From assembly GCA_017632935.1 (NCBI GenBank), contig JAGBQJ010000035.1, positions 1 through 64,000 of the forward strand: a DNA stretch of 64,000 bases, given 5' to 3'. Positions 7,640-16,492 of this stretch are shown here, one piece after another. This DNA comes from Bacteroidales bacterium. GTDB taxonomy: Bacteria; Bacteroidota; Bacteroidia; Bacteroidales; F082. The stretch's first letter is position 1; each line of letters opens with the position of its first letter. The translations under genes and the position numbers were made by a program. The notes beneath the pieces were generated by a model, which worked only from the letters and a program-made list of their open reading frames with translations, had not been told where the DNA came from and did not search any database.

Positions 7640-8203
7640 TTAAAAACAGAAGCAATATCCCACGCGGAGGGCGATAGGCGATCCGTAGGGCGTATCCCAG
7701 TTGCTCGACTGGATAGCGCCCCAACTGAGGTTGTAAAGCACCATGATGTATATGGAGCTGCCATCGTAAGAATATTGCCTATAGCCACCACCCACGAAAA
7801 CGCTATTATACCATCGCGAGGCGACCGTCTCATGATTCCACCGCGAGAAGCCGTACATCACCTCATCCTCGGCATGGAGGAACAAGCCCTTGTACACCTG
7901 AAAGTTAGTATAAGGCGCCACGCCGAAATAATGGCCGTACTCATTGCCATACACTTTGTCGAAATAGCAAGTCAGGTCATAGATGCCGCGGACACCCACT
8001 TCCCATGGGTTGAAGATACGGTAGCCGACTTGGGGAGCGATCGACAGGCTAAGAGCGTTGCCCGACATGCCAAAGCCGAAGTTGCCGCCGATAATCGTTT
8101 TCCCTTTCAAATCGGGGACCTCTTTAAGATACTGCGCCGAAGCCTGGCTTGCAAAGCCGAAAAGCATCAGGCTCAATGCTGCCATGATTGCAAACCGTTT
8201 CAT
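7640..8203 (-). CDS. Outer-membrane beta-barrel-like exported protein
   Basis: The ATG at 8203 gives 187 residues starting MKRFAIMAALSLMLFGF with a clear signal peptide (cleavage after ASQASA). The mature part alternates aromatic and small residues in about eight strands (GYRIFNPWEVGVRGIY, YFGVAPYTNFQVY, SVFVGGGYRQY) and ends in a phenylalanine (RVGYCFCF), as typical outer-membrane barrels do. A TTG start 17 codons upstream gives no better signal. The function is unknown. The gene is convergent with smpB; its stop directly abuts the smpB stop. Confidence 0.75.
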   Translation of the reverse strand: MKRFAIMAALSLMLFGFASQASAQYLKEVPDLKGKTIIGGNFGFGMSGNALSLSIAPQVGYRIFNPWEVGVRGIYDLTCYFDKVYGNEYGHYFGVAPYTNFQVYKGLFLHAEDEVMYGFSRWNHETVASRWYNSVFVGGGYRQYSYDGSSIYIMVLYNLSWGAIQSSNWDTPYGSPIALRVGYCFCF

Positions 8204-8243
8204 TGGTTGGTGAGTTTTTTGTACCATTTCCGTGATTTTTCGG

Positions 8244-8251
8244 CAAAAATA
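8244..8251 (-). promoter_or_regulatory. Predicted sigma-ABfr -7 element TATTTTTG for the barrel gene
   Basis: It reads TATTTTTG on the minus strand, about 40 bases before the ATG at 8203. This also argues that the upstream TTG start is inside the promoter and not used. Confidence 0.55.
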
Positions 8252-8288
8252 CAATAAAATCCTTTTCCGCCCGTATCCAATAATAGTT

Positions 8289-8296
8289 TATCTTTG
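8289..8296 (+). promoter_or_regulatory. Predicted sigma-ABfr -7 element TATCTTTG for the beta-helix lipoprotein
   Basis: TATCTTTG lies 17 bases before the ATG at 8314 and is divergent from the promoter at 8244-8251. Confidence 0.6.
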
Positions 8297-8313
8297 CCTT
8301 TTCAAATCTCGTC

Positions 8314-9777
8314 ATGAAAGCCCGACATATCTTATTCATAATCACACTGTTCCTGTTGGCAAGCCAATCGTGCAAGAAGAGCGACACAGTCAATCCCGAC
8401 TCCAACCTGAAGTTGGAATTCTCGGCCGACACCGTCCTTTTCGACACCGTTTTCACCTCATTGGGCTCGGCCACGCACGAACTGATGGTCTACAACCGTC
8501 ATGGCGACGACTTGAAAATCAGCTCTATACGTCTTGCCGGCGGCGATGCTTCCCCTTTCCGCTTCAACCTTGACGGCGAGAGTGCCACCGAGATTTACGA
8601 CAAGATCATCCCTGCCGAGGACAGCCTTTTCTCTTTCCTGCGCGTCACCATCAACCCTAACGACCTGAACACGCCTTTCGTGGTGGAAGACGAATTGGAG
8701 TTTGTAACCAATGGCAACAAACAGATTATCAAGCTCTTGGCTTGGGGACAAAACGCTAACTACATCGTTGCGGACAAAGTCGTCACCTTGGGAGGCACGC
8801 CGTATCCTTATCATATCGTGGCCGATAGCCTGCAGACCACCGTCTGGACCAAGGAAAGGCCCTACGTCATCTATGGTTATGCGCTCATCAACTCGTACGG
8901 GACCTTGAGAATTGAGGCCGGCACCCAAGTGTATTGCCACCAAGGCGGCGGCATCCTCTCGTGGAGCGACGGACAACTCATCATCGACGGCACCGCCGAG
9001 GAGCCTGTCGTCGTGCAAGGCGACCGTTTGGAGGCTTATTACGACGATACCCCCGGGCAATGGGAGCAGATCCTGATGATGGACGGGCGCGCTGGTGCCG
9101 ACCACAAAGTCAGCCACGCCATCATCCGCAACGGCACCATCGGCCTCAACTGCCAGTCGGTACTGAAACCCACCGAATGCGCCTTGCGCATCGACAACAC
9201 CGTCATCGAAAACCAGAGCGGCTACGGGCTGTTCTCTATCCTTTATGCGGTGGAAGCCAAGAATTTCGTCATCGCCAACTGCGGCTTTGCCAACGTCTGG
9301 GCCTTTGGCGGCGACTACCGCTTTGTGCACGGCACCATCGCCAACTACTGGAACGCCAACGAGCACAACAAGAACGAGAACGCCGTGTCGGTGTCCAACT
9401 ACGCCCTTGACGGCAACGACCAGCCTTTCTATTATCCTTTCCGCATGGAGATGGACAACTGCATCGTCTACGGCCGTCAGAAGGACGAATTCAAGACCAG
9501 TTTCGGTCCCGATGCCGACTCGCTCTACACCTTCGACCACTGCCTCATCAAATCGGAGAAATACAACGCGACGATGCCAGGCTTCAGCCATTGTCTCTTT
9601 AACCTCGACCCGCTCTTTGCCGCCCCGATGCAGCCTGACTGCCACATCGACAGCATCGCCTCGCCCATCATCGGCATGGGCAACCCGCTGTTCGGCAACG
9701 AAGTGCCCCACGATTTGGACGGCGTTTCAAGGGTAGGCGCACCCGATATGGGGGCGTATCAATACGTCGGGGATTAA
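8314..9777 (+). CDS. Surface lipoprotein with right-handed beta-helix repeats
   Basis: This 487-residue protein has a lipoprotein signal with lipobox ASQSC (Cys20). Residues about 30-150 look like an Ig-like or abnormal-spindle-like beta domain (FDTVFTSLGSATHELMVYN). From about 190 on, short beta-helix coils appear (LRIEAGTQVYCHQGGGI, AIIRNGTIGLNC, FVIANCGFANVWAFGG), and the C-terminus DLDGVSRVGAPDMGAYQY matches the end motif common to choice-of-anchor/pectate-lyase-like beta-helix proteins. It is probably a surface polysaccharide-binding or structural protein. Its stop codon overlaps that of the convergent M23 gene (9774-9777). Confidence 0.82.
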   Translation: MKARHILFIITLFLLASQSCKKSDTVNPDSNLKLEFSADTVLFDTVFTSLGSATHELMVYNRHGDDLKISSIRLAGGDASPFRFNLDGESATEIYDKIIPAEDSLFSFLRVTINPNDLNTPFVVEDELEFVTNGNKQIIKLLAWGQNANYIVADKVVTLGGTPYPYHIVADSLQTTVWTKERPYVIYGYALINSYGTLRIEAGTQVYCHQGGGILSWSDGQLIIDGTAEEPVVVQGDRLEAYYDDTPGQWEQILMMDGRAGADHKVSHAIIRNGTIGLNCQSVLKPTECALRIDNTVIENQSGYGLFSILYAVEAKNFVIANCGFANVWAFGGDYRFVHGTIANYWNANEHNKNENAVSVSNYALDGNDQPFYYPFRMEMDNCIVYGRQKDEFKTSFGPDADSLYTFDHCLIKSEKYNATMPGFSHCLFNLDPLFAAPMQPDCHIDSIASPIIGMGNPLFGNEVPHDLDGVSRVGAPDMGAYQYVGD

Positions 9778-11483
9778 TACACCACCTTCACCTTCAAAGT
9801 CTTGGTATTCCCTACTCCGTCGGTCACCACGACCTTCACGTTGTTGGTGCCTTTCTTGATTTTCTCGTCGAACTCGTAGTAGAGCAAGTCGTTCTTGGCA
9901 TCGTACTTGCCCAGCACCCATACGTCGTCAAGGTAGATGTTGTAGGTCTCGATACCCGTCATGTCGTCGGAAATCTTGAAACGCAGCGACTTCAGTCCAT
10001 TCACGGCCTGTCCGTTCTTGAAGTTGGACGCCCTTACCGTCGGTGCCACCGAGTCGATCTTGATGGTATATTCGCCCATGGTGTAGGTCTTCACCTCCAT
10101 GCAGCCGTTCTTCATCTTGCCGCCCAACGAGGAGACCTTGCCGTTGTTGTCAATGCTGGCGATATACATCCGCTTGTCGAAAGCCCATTTTTCTTCGGGA
10201 CGGATGCGCACCGTGAATTTCTTGAAGGTGGTCATGCCCTCGTCGCCGAAGCGATAGATACGTGAGCAGCAGTCTTTCTCGTCACGTTGTCCCGTCTGAA
10301 TCCATTCATCGCGGAAGAGCGTATATGCTTCCATGGAGACATTGAAGTCCTCAATGGTGATGTTATTGTTGAGTGAGCCATCAGCCTTCACGAAATACTC
10401 GCTACGACGATGCTCGGGACGTTCCACCTCAACGGGGGCCACACCCACCAGCTTGAAGGCAGCCGTCGAGCTGTTGCCCGCATAATCCGTAATCTTGAAA
10501 CAGACGTTCACCGTGTCGCCTTCAGCCACCTTCACCGTGCCGTTCTTCTTCTTGATCATGCGTAAATGGTTGTTCGGGTCGACATCGGTGCGTACATAAC
10601 TCGACTTCTTTTCCTTGTAATGGCGATAGTCGAGCAGGCTGTTCACGTAACGCGGTTCGCTGTAGGAGAAACTGTCGGCCTCCACTTGGAACGCCAGCTC
10701 GTCGTCGAGATAAAGCTCATAATAATACGGACCGTTCTTATTCGTCGAAGCACCCACCATGTCGTAGGTACACACACCGAACGAAATCTCGCCGTTGCCA
10801 TGCACATACTCACGTTCCTTCAATGTGTACTTTCCTTTTGTCCCTTCGGTCAGCGAGAAATACATGGGCTTGATGCCGCCTTCCAGGGTCGACTCGTCAC
10901 CCAAAGGATACACCGACACGCCAAGGATGGTAGGACGCACATTGTCCTCGATCTTGTAGCCGAAAAACATCGGGTTGACGGGTTTCTCGCTGTCCGTATG
11001 GCGAATCTCAAAATGCAGGTGCGGTCCACCCGAGCTGCCCGAGTTGCCCGAGATGCCAATCAGGTCGCCTCTTTTCACAGGGAAGACGTTCTGGTCGAGA
11101 TAGATCTGCGAAGTGTATTTTTTGTTCTTGTATTGGTATTGCTTCACGTATTTTCCCACATCGCTCCTGAAACTCTGCAAATGGGCATATACCGTTGTAA
11201 ATCCATCGTAATGCGTGATATACAGCACGTTACCATAGCCGTAGGGCGACACCCCGATGCGGCTGATATAGCCATCGGCCACCGCATACACCTTCTTCCC
11301 TTCCACGCTCTGCGTCCTGATGTCAATGCCGGCATGGACGTGGTTGGGGCGGATTTCAGCGAAAGTAGCCGACAACATGATGGGAATATCAAGCGGATTG
11401 CGGTATTGGGGATAAGTCTGGGCCATAGCCCCGAATGAAATCGTCAGCGCAAGCAAAACCAATAAAGAACGTAATTTTGTCAT
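9774..11483 (-). CDS. M23-family peptidase with large C-terminal beta domains
   Basis: The protein has a signal peptide (cleaved after SFGAMA) and an M23/LytM-type zinc endopeptidase domain at about 25-190: the first zinc ligands lie in HVHAGIDIR and the last in SSGGPHLHFEIRH. The catalytic blocks look intact (YAVADGYISRIGVSPYGYGN, VYAHLQ, IGISGNSG). A 370-residue C-terminal part of beta-sandwich-like repeats follows. It probably cuts peptidoglycan cross-bridges or binds the wall in the periplasm. The ATG at 11483 is preferred over one 10 codons upstream since it puts the signal peptide at the N-terminus. Confidence 0.9.
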   Translation of the reverse strand: MTKLRSLLVLLALTISFGAMAQTYPQYRNPLDIPIMLSATFAEIRPNHVHAGIDIRTQSVEGKKVYAVADGYISRIGVSPYGYGNVLYITHYDGFTTVYAHLQSFRSDVGKYVKQYQYKNKKYTSQIYLDQNVFPVKRGDLIGISGNSGSSGGPHLHFEIRHTDSEKPVNPMFFGYKIEDNVRPTILGVSVYPLGDESTLEGGIKPMYFSLTEGTKGKYTLKEREYVHGNGEISFGVCTYDMVGASTNKNGPYYYELYLDDELAFQVEADSFSYSEPRYVNSLLDYRHYKEKKSSYVRTDVDPNNHLRMIKKKNGTVKVAEGDTVNVCFKITDYAGNSSTAAFKLVGVAPVEVERPEHRRSEYFVKADGSLNNNITIEDFNVSMEAYTLFRDEWIQTGQRDEKDCCSRIYRFGDEGMTTFKKFTVRIRPEEKWAFDKRMYIASIDNNGKVSSLGGKMKNGCMEVKTYTMGEYTIKIDSVAPTVRASNFKNGQAVNGLKSLRFKISDDMTGIETYNIYLDDVWVLGKYDAKNDLLYYEFDEKIKKGTNNVKVVVTDGVGNTKTLKVKVVY

Positions 11484-11510
11484 CGTCGTAAACTTTAATA
11501 AAATATTGGG

Positions 11511-11518
11511 CAAAGATA
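11511..11518 (-). promoter_or_regulatory. Predicted sigma-ABfr -7 element TATCTTTG for the M23 peptidase
   Basis: It reads TATCTTTG on the minus strand, 28 bases before the ATG at 11483. Confidence 0.6.
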
Positions 11519-11529
11519 CACTTTTTTTC

Positions 11530-11537
11530 TATTTTTG
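11530..11537 (+). promoter_or_regulatory. Predicted sigma-ABfr -7 element TATTTTTG for the sulfatase-fold gene
   Basis: TATTTTTG lies 22 bases before the ATG at 11560, with the divergent M23 promoter only 12 bases away. Confidence 0.6.
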
Positions 11538-11559
11538 CATCGGTTTTTGAAACAAAACG

Positions 11560-13509
11560 ATGCGGCGTCAAACAAGAAAAGAGAAAATCCAGGACTGGCT
11601 CTCATCACCCTTCATGCTGCTGGTCTATCGGCTGTTTGCCACCTTGATGGTGATCAGCATCAGCCGATTCATGCTCTATCTTTTCAACATGCAGTTTTTC
11701 CATCAGCTGCATACCGGGCAAGCCTTGGCACTCTATCTCTACGGCATGAGGTTTGACCTACCTATCGTATTCGGAATCAATATTTTAACCATCCTCTTTT
11801 ATTGTTTCCCATCACGCCTAATATACAAGGAAGGCCTACAGACCTTTGTCGACATCCTCTACATCGTCGGCAATGCCGTGGCCGTCCTGCTCAACTTTTT
11901 GGACATCGTGTGTTTCCATTTCTTCGGGAAGCACCTCACCACCGACTTCATCAAAGTGCTGCTTCATTCCGATGAGGTGTCGTTTGGCGTCATTCGGCAG
12001 GTCTTTTTCGACTATTGGTACCTGCTGGTCATCTTCGTGCTTTTCGTGCTGATTATCATTGTGGTAGCGCAACACACCAAGATCCAGAAGCCTGAAAAGG
12101 GAGAAAAACCGCATTGGCAACTCCGACAGGCCATCAGTTTGGTGGTCATGCTTGCGCTCATGGTCATCGCGGGTCGCGGAGGCATACAAGCCAAGCCCAT
12201 CACCATAGAGACGGCCATGCAATACACCGATCCGCAAAACGCACCCATCCTGCTCAACACGCCGTTTTGCCTCATCACCACACACGACACCGAACTGAAA
12301 GAAAGAGCCGGAGCATACGACAGCGACTTCACCCCTATCCATTACGACCTGACCGCCAACCGCTTCATGGAGAGCGATAGCCTTGCGATGGACAGCATCC
12401 CCAGCAACGTGGTCGTCATCATCCTGAAAAACATCGGGCAGGAAATGGTGGGCTATTACAGCCGTGACCGCCGCTCAGCGCTTACGCCTTTCCTTGATTC
12501 GCTTCTAAGTCAAAGCCTTACCTTCAACGGCATGTCGAACAGCCGCAGAAGTTTGGAGGTACTGCCCGCCATTTTGGCCAGCATCCCCTCGATGATGGAA
12601 AATGACTTTGTGAGGTCGCCCTACGCCGACAACGACTTCGATGCCTACTGCCAGCACCTGCAGAAGCGCGGCTACAACACCATCTTCATGCATGGCGGCA
12701 AGAACGGCGTGCAAGGCTTCGACGTCTTCTCGCGCCGCGCCGGATTCAGGAAGTACTTTGGCCGCACCGAATATTCCGACGACAGCGACTACGACGGGCA
12801 GTGGGGCATTTACGACGGTCCCTTCCTGCAATACGCCGCCAAGACCCTCAACCGCGTGGACGAGCCTTTCGCCACGGCCATCTATACCCTATCTTCACGC
12901 TATCCTTACAAAGTCCCCAAGGACTTCGTGTTGCCCGAGGAAAGCTACTTCTGGACAGGTTTCGAGAAAACCGTCTATTACGTCGACTGCTCGTTGCGTG
13001 ACTTTTTCAAGACCGCCTCGCGCATGCCATGGTTCGAGCACACCTTGTTTGTCATCACGGCGGACTATTCCAACAACGAGCACTTCCAACCCGAATACAG
13101 TAACGTCTGGGGCATGTATTCCATCCCTATCGCCTTTTATTATCCAAAGAAGATCAAACCCTTACAGAGCAACGAGATTGCCCAGCAAATCGACCTTGGG
13201 CCTTCCATACTCTCGGCGCTTGAGGTCAACGACACGCTGTTTTCCTTCGGGCGTAACCTCTTCGACACTCTCAGCGAGCCTTCCTTCGTCAGCTACTTCA
13301 ACCTGACCTACCAGTATTGCGACGGCACCTATCTCGTACAGTCCGACGGCGAACGGCCTTTCGGCATCTTCAAGCCCGTCAGCGACTCCCTCCTGAGCGA
13401 CAACCTCATCGACAGGCTGCAATGCCCCGACATCTACGACAAGCTCTACCGTTTCCTTCAAGAATACAACAACAGAATGATTAACAACGAGTTATATTAT
13501 GATAGATAG
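11560..13509 (+). CDS. LTA synthase-like sulfatase-fold membrane protein, probable pseudoenzyme
   Basis: This 649-residue protein has about five membrane helices in the first 210 residues and then an alkaline-phosphatase-superfamily domain like LTA synthase/phosphoglycerol transferase. Landmarks are TPFLDSLLSQSLTFNG, LPAILASIPSMM, FMHGGKNGVQGFDVFS, DYDGQWGIYDGPFLQ and FVITADYS. In active relatives the first metal ligand is a Glu (ILES...) and the later pair is Asp-His (ADHT). Here the positions read ILKNIG (Lys290) and ADYS (Asp502-Tyr503), so two of the expected manganese ligands are replaced. It may bind a substrate without turnover. It overlaps the MscS gene by 11 bases. Confidence 0.85.
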   Translation: MRRQTRKEKIQDWLSSPFMLLVYRLFATLMVISISRFMLYLFNMQFFHQLHTGQALALYLYGMRFDLPIVFGINILTILFYCFPSRLIYKEGLQTFVDILYIVGNAVAVLLNFLDIVCFHFFGKHLTTDFIKVLLHSDEVSFGVIRQVFFDYWYLLVIFVLFVLIIIVVAQHTKIQKPEKGEKPHWQLRQAISLVVMLALMVIAGRGGIQAKPITIETAMQYTDPQNAPILLNTPFCLITTHDTELKERAGAYDSDFTPIHYDLTANRFMESDSLAMDSIPSNVVVIILKNIGQEMVGYYSRDRRSALTPFLDSLLSQSLTFNGMSNSRRSLEVLPAILASIPSMMENDFVRSPYADNDFDAYCQHLQKRGYNTIFMHGGKNGVQGFDVFSRRAGFRKYFGRTEYSDDSDYDGQWGIYDGPFLQYAAKTLNRVDEPFATAIYTLSSRYPYKVPKDFVLPEESYFWTGFEKTVYYVDCSLRDFFKTASRMPWFEHTLFVITADYSNNEHFQPEYSNVWGMYSIPIAFYYPKKIKPLQSNEIAQQIDLGPSILSALEVNDTLFSFGRNLFDTLSEPSFVSYFNLTYQYCDGTYLVQSDGERPFGIFKPVSDSLLSDNLIDRLQCPDIYDKLYRFLQEYNNRMINNELYYDR

Positions 13510-14719
13510 ATACATAGATTTCCTCTACGGCATTTGCAAAAGCATGCATTTGGGCGAAACGACCTCGCTCGGCCTTGCCGAAGGCCTCGCCTTTGCTTCA
13601 CTCGTCATCGTGGGCCTCCTGCTTTATGTGCTCGCCCGCTTTATTATCAGTAAGACCGTGCACGTCCTCATCAAGAAGACACCCTCGACCTACGACGACC
13701 TGTTGATTAAAAACAAGGTGTTCGTGCGCATCTGCCTACTCATCCCGGCCATCCTTGTCAAGTACTACATCGATGATGTTATGCCCGATTTCCCAGAGAC
13801 TGAAGCCATTCTCATCAAAGCCACGAAAATCTATGAGATTGCCGTGTACGCCTCCATTTTGATGGCCTTGGTGAACACGGCACACGAGCTCTACAACTCC
13901 TTCGAGACCTCGAAGCTGAAGCCCATCGAAGGCCTGGTGCAGGTCATCAAAGGCGTCATCATCGCGGTCAGTGTGCTGCTCATCACCACCTTCCTTCTGG
14001 GCAAGAGCCTCAGCAGCATCATCATCGGCTTGGGTACTATCTCAGCCGTGCTCATGCTTATCTTCCAAGACTCCATCAAAGGCTTTGTAGGTAGTATACA
14101 GCTGTCAATCAACGACATGCTCCGCATCGACGACTGGATTGCCGTGGGTCCCGCCGACGGCATCGTGAAGGAAATCAACCTCACCACGGTGAAGGTGCAG
14201 AATTGGGACAACACCATCACCACCATACCCACTTACACATTGGTTTCCAGCCCCTTCACCAACTGGCGTGGCATGGAAGAATCCGACGGACGACGCATCG
14301 CACGCAGCATCAACATCGACGTGAATACCATCCGCTACTGCACGCCCGAGATGCTGGAGAAATACAAGCACTACGCCTTGGTGCAAGACTACATCACCAA
14401 AAAAGAAGAAGACATCTCTGAATACAACAAGGCCAACCGCGTCGACACAAGCGAGGTCATGAACGGCCGTCAGCAGACCAACCTCGGCATCTTCCGCGCC
14501 TACATCAAGGCCTACCTCAGTAACAACCCGAATCTGAACCACAACATGATGATGATGGTGCGGCAGCTGCAGCCCAATGAATTCGGCGTGCCCTTGCAAA
14601 TCTACGCTTTCTGCAACGAAAAGGAATGGATTCACTACGAGGAGATACAGAGCGACATCTTCGACCATATCCTTTCGGCAGCGCCCATGTTCGATTTGAA
14701 GATTTACCAGAAACATTAA
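13499..14719 (+). CDS. MscS-family mechanosensitive ion channel
   Basis: The 406-residue protein has five hydrophobic segments followed by the MscS core: the pore helix region GLGTISAVLMLIFQDSIKGFVGSIQL, then the beta domain starting INDMLRIDDWIAVGPADGIVKEINLTTVKVQNWDNT with the usual IPTYTLVSSPFTNW. The long cytoplasmic vestibule domain resembles the YbdG/MscM subgroup. It should act as a turgor-release channel of the inner membrane. The 11-base overlap with the upstream sulfatase-fold gene indicates an operon. Confidence 0.92.
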   Translation: MIDRYIDFLYGICKSMHLGETTSLGLAEGLAFASLVIVGLLLYVLARFIISKTVHVLIKKTPSTYDDLLIKNKVFVRICLLIPAILVKYYIDDVMPDFPETEAILIKATKIYEIAVYASILMALVNTAHELYNSFETSKLKPIEGLVQVIKGVIIAVSVLLITTFLLGKSLSSIIIGLGTISAVLMLIFQDSIKGFVGSIQLSINDMLRIDDWIAVGPADGIVKEINLTTVKVQNWDNTITTIPTYTLVSSPFTNWRGMEESDGRRIARSINIDVNTIRYCTPEMLEKYKHYALVQDYITKKEEDISEYNKANRVDTSEVMNGRQQTNLGIFRAYIKAYLSNNPNLNHNMMMMVRQLQPNEFGVPLQIYAFCNEKEWIHYEEIQSDIFDHILSAAPMFDLKIYQKH

Positions 14720-14724
14720 GACGT

Positions 14725-14810
14725 GCTTCGCGTCATTGCGAACGCAGTGAAGCAATCCAGAGAAGAAAGCTTTTGCCTGAATCGCTTCGTTCCTCGCGAT
14801 GACGCAAAGC
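14725..14810. repeat. Long imperfect inverted repeat of the CGTCATTGCGA...GAAGCAATC type
   Basis: The arm GCTTCGCGTCATTGCG (14725-14740) pairs with CGCGATGACGCAAAGC (14795-14810) at 14 of 16 positions, and the inner part holds AACGCAGTGAAGCAATC and ATCGCTTCGTTCCTCG. A half copy recurs at 28261-28285. It lies between MscS and the esterase; a reading frame through it would give a spurious 35-residue extension of the esterase. Confidence 0.8.
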
Positions 14811-14827
14811 GACAAAGAAGCAAAACC

Positions 14828-15769
14828 ATGAATCCAGGAGCCGTTTTTACTGAAAAGTATTTGAGGTTGATGTTCAAGTCGTTGCGTGACGCCACACCTG
14901 AAGAGGTGATGGAAGAGCTGGAGCACTGCCGCCGCGAAAACCGACGCCCTGTTCGCGTGCCACGCTATTTCAGAGGCTATTTCACGGAAGAGAAGTACAC
15001 CGCCGAGACTGGTTTCGAAATGCAGGTCTTCAAGCATGAAGAGCCAGCAAGGTCCCTGAGCCTGTCGAAGGGCCGACCCACCCGTAGGCTCATCCTCTAC
15101 CTCCACGGCGGCGCCTTCATCTATCCGCCTGTATTCTTCCACTGGCGTTTCTTGCATGACCTTTGTGTGCGCACCCATTGCGATGCCTTGTTGCCCGTCT
15201 ATCCCAAGTCGCCGGAATACGACTGCGAGTATTCCGTCAAGACACTACTGAAATACTACAAAAACATCTCAGAATCAAAACAATACGACGAAATCCATCT
15301 CGTGGGCGACTCAGCAGGGGCTTGCCTTTGCCTAGTGCTGGCCCAAGAAGCCCACAAGAACGGGTGGCAAAAACCAATGACCACCACTCTACTCTCCCCT
15401 TGCGTCGACCTGAGCCACACCAAGGAAAAAGAGATGCTGGCCTTGCAGGACAGAGACGGCATGCTCCAATACGACCGCATCGTCATCCTCAACGCCATCT
15501 GGCAAGGCCGACTGTCGGCCACACACCCATGGGTCAGCCCAGTGTTTGGCGACTTCAGCGGTGTCGACGGCCTCAGCGTCTATTATGGCTCCGACGAAAT
15601 CCTCAAGTCCGACGACCTCTTCCTCAAGGAGACATACGAAAAAGCGGGCAAAACCGGCCGATTCCTCGAATACGAAGGCATGTTCCACACCTTCGCGATG
15701 TTCCCAATCCCTAATGGCTTCAAGGCCACAAAAAAAATAGCCGCCTTCATTAAAGAAGGACGGCTATAG
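14828..15769 (+). CDS. Alpha/beta hydrolase (hormone-sensitive-lipase-like esterase)
   Basis: The protein hydrolyses an ester, probably a short-chain or acetyl ester; the substrate is unknown. It shows the HSL-type oxyanion-hole motif LYLHGGAFIY, the nucleophile elbow HLVGDSAGACL and, near the end, a catalytic-Asp region (YYGSDEIL) and His (EGMFHTFAMFP). The ATG at 14828 gives 313 residues; an ATG 35 codons upstream is rejected because that extension is encoded by a dispersed repeat. A second repeat lies inside the gene at 15051-15077, adding RSLSLSKGR in frame before the HGG strand. The protein lacks a signal peptide. Confidence 0.88.
   Translation: MNPGAVFTEKYLRLMFKSLRDATPEEVMEELEHCRRENRRPVRVPRYFRGYFTEEKYTAETGFEMQVFKHEEPARSLSLSKGRPTRRLILYLHGGAFIYPPVFFHWRFLHDLCVRTHCDALLPVYPKSPEYDCEYSVKTLLKYYKNISESKQYDEIHLVGDSAGACLCLVLAQEAHKNGWQKPMTTTLLSPCVDLSHTKEKEMLALQDRDGMLQYDRIVILNAIWQGRLSATHPWVSPVFGDFSGVDGLSVYYGSDEILKSDDLFLKETYEKAGKTGRFLEYEGMFHTFAMFPIPNGFKATKKIAAFIKEGRL
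15051..15077. repeat. Dispersed repeat inserted in frame in the esterase gene
   Basis: The stretch GGTCCCTGAGCCTGTCGAAG plus GGCCGAC encodes RSLSLSKGRP. This resembles the CTTCGACAGGCTCAGG-type repeat often found in bacterial genomes, and it interrupts the region before the conserved HGG motif without breaking the frame. Confidence 0.6.
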
Positions 15770-15795
15770 CAGGTTTTCGACAACGCTGTCTCTTT

Positions 15796-16452
15796 TTACG
15801 GACAGGTGGTCACCGTGTTGGCGCACACCCATTCTTCATCGATCCAGCCACGGAGCTCGACGAAAGGATGACGGTATTCCTCTTGCCATTCTTCCTCGAC
15901 TTCGCCCCAGCACCAGTCTTTCGGATTGGATTGCACCAAAATTCGACGCGTCTTGACATCAACGTCGACCACATCCAGACTGATTTCCTTGTAGTCTGTC
16001 GAGCAGGCCACTTCTTGGCTACCTGCCTCCGTGTAGAAATTGATGGTCTCTCCGCCGTAGTTGCGTGTGCTGAACGAGAATTGAGGATTATGGATGACGG
16101 GATAAGGCTGGCCTTCGAAAGGATCCTTGTATTCAATCTCAATCTCGTTACCATCTTCATCCATCTTATAAATGCCTCCATCCTCTGCTTCGCACCAATG
16201 ATAAGGAATGAGCCAATCGCCATCGGGCATCCGCCAGGCATTGACAATCATGCTGTAGCCTCCATAATCCAAGATGAGGCCAAACATATCATCCTCGTTG
16301 AAGTCGGCGGGCAGGGCATCGAGATAACGCACAGTCGTCTCATCCGTGGGAGTAACCAGATTGTCCTTGACATTCGTTGCATTTTGCGTGGAAGCCGTGT
16401 TGCATCCGCATAGCAGGGCGACCAGCATCCCAAAAAGTAAAACTTTTTTCAT
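15796..16452 (-). CDS. Lipoprotein of unknown function
   Basis: The ATG at 16452 gives 218 residues with a lipoprotein signal (LLCGC, Cys17). The mature part is acidic and rich in aromatic residues (GDWLIPYHWCEAEDGG, DPFEGQPYPVIHNPQFSF, WCWGEVEEEWQEEYRHPFV) and ends in CANTVTTCP; the several cysteines may form disulphides. No known domain is recognised. A longer frame starting at 16662 runs into the neighbouring L,D-transpeptidase gene and is rejected. It follows that gene by 40 bases on the same strand, so the two may be co-transcribed. Confidence 0.75.
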   Translation of the reverse strand: MKKVLLFGMLVALLCGCNTASTQNATNVKDNLVTPTDETTVRYLDALPADFNEDDMFGLILDYGGYSMIVNAWRMPDGDWLIPYHWCEAEDGGIYKMDEDGNEIEIEYKDPFEGQPYPVIHNPQFSFSTRNYGGETINFYTEAGSQEVACSTDYKEISLDVVDVDVKTRRILVQSNPKDWCWGEVEEEWQEEYRHPFVELRGWIDEEWVCANTVTTCP

Positions 16453-16492
16453 GATTTGTATTGTTAAATTATTAGTAATCAATTTAATACAT

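Noticed and set aside
8458..9711. Long minus-strand open frame (417 codons) opposite the beta-helix lipoprotein
   Set aside because: The protein has no family features and is rich in Val/Asp/Gly as expected for the reverse frame of a GC-balanced gene; the plus-strand gene has signal peptide, repeats and promoter.
14723..14827. Upstream start giving a 35-residue N-terminal extension of the esterase
   Set aside because: The extension is encoded by the CGTCATTGCGA-type repeat; the family start fits the ATG at 14828.
14105..15178. Minus-strand frame of 357 codons across MscS and the esterase
   Set aside because: It spans two real genes and a dispersed repeat and shows no domain.
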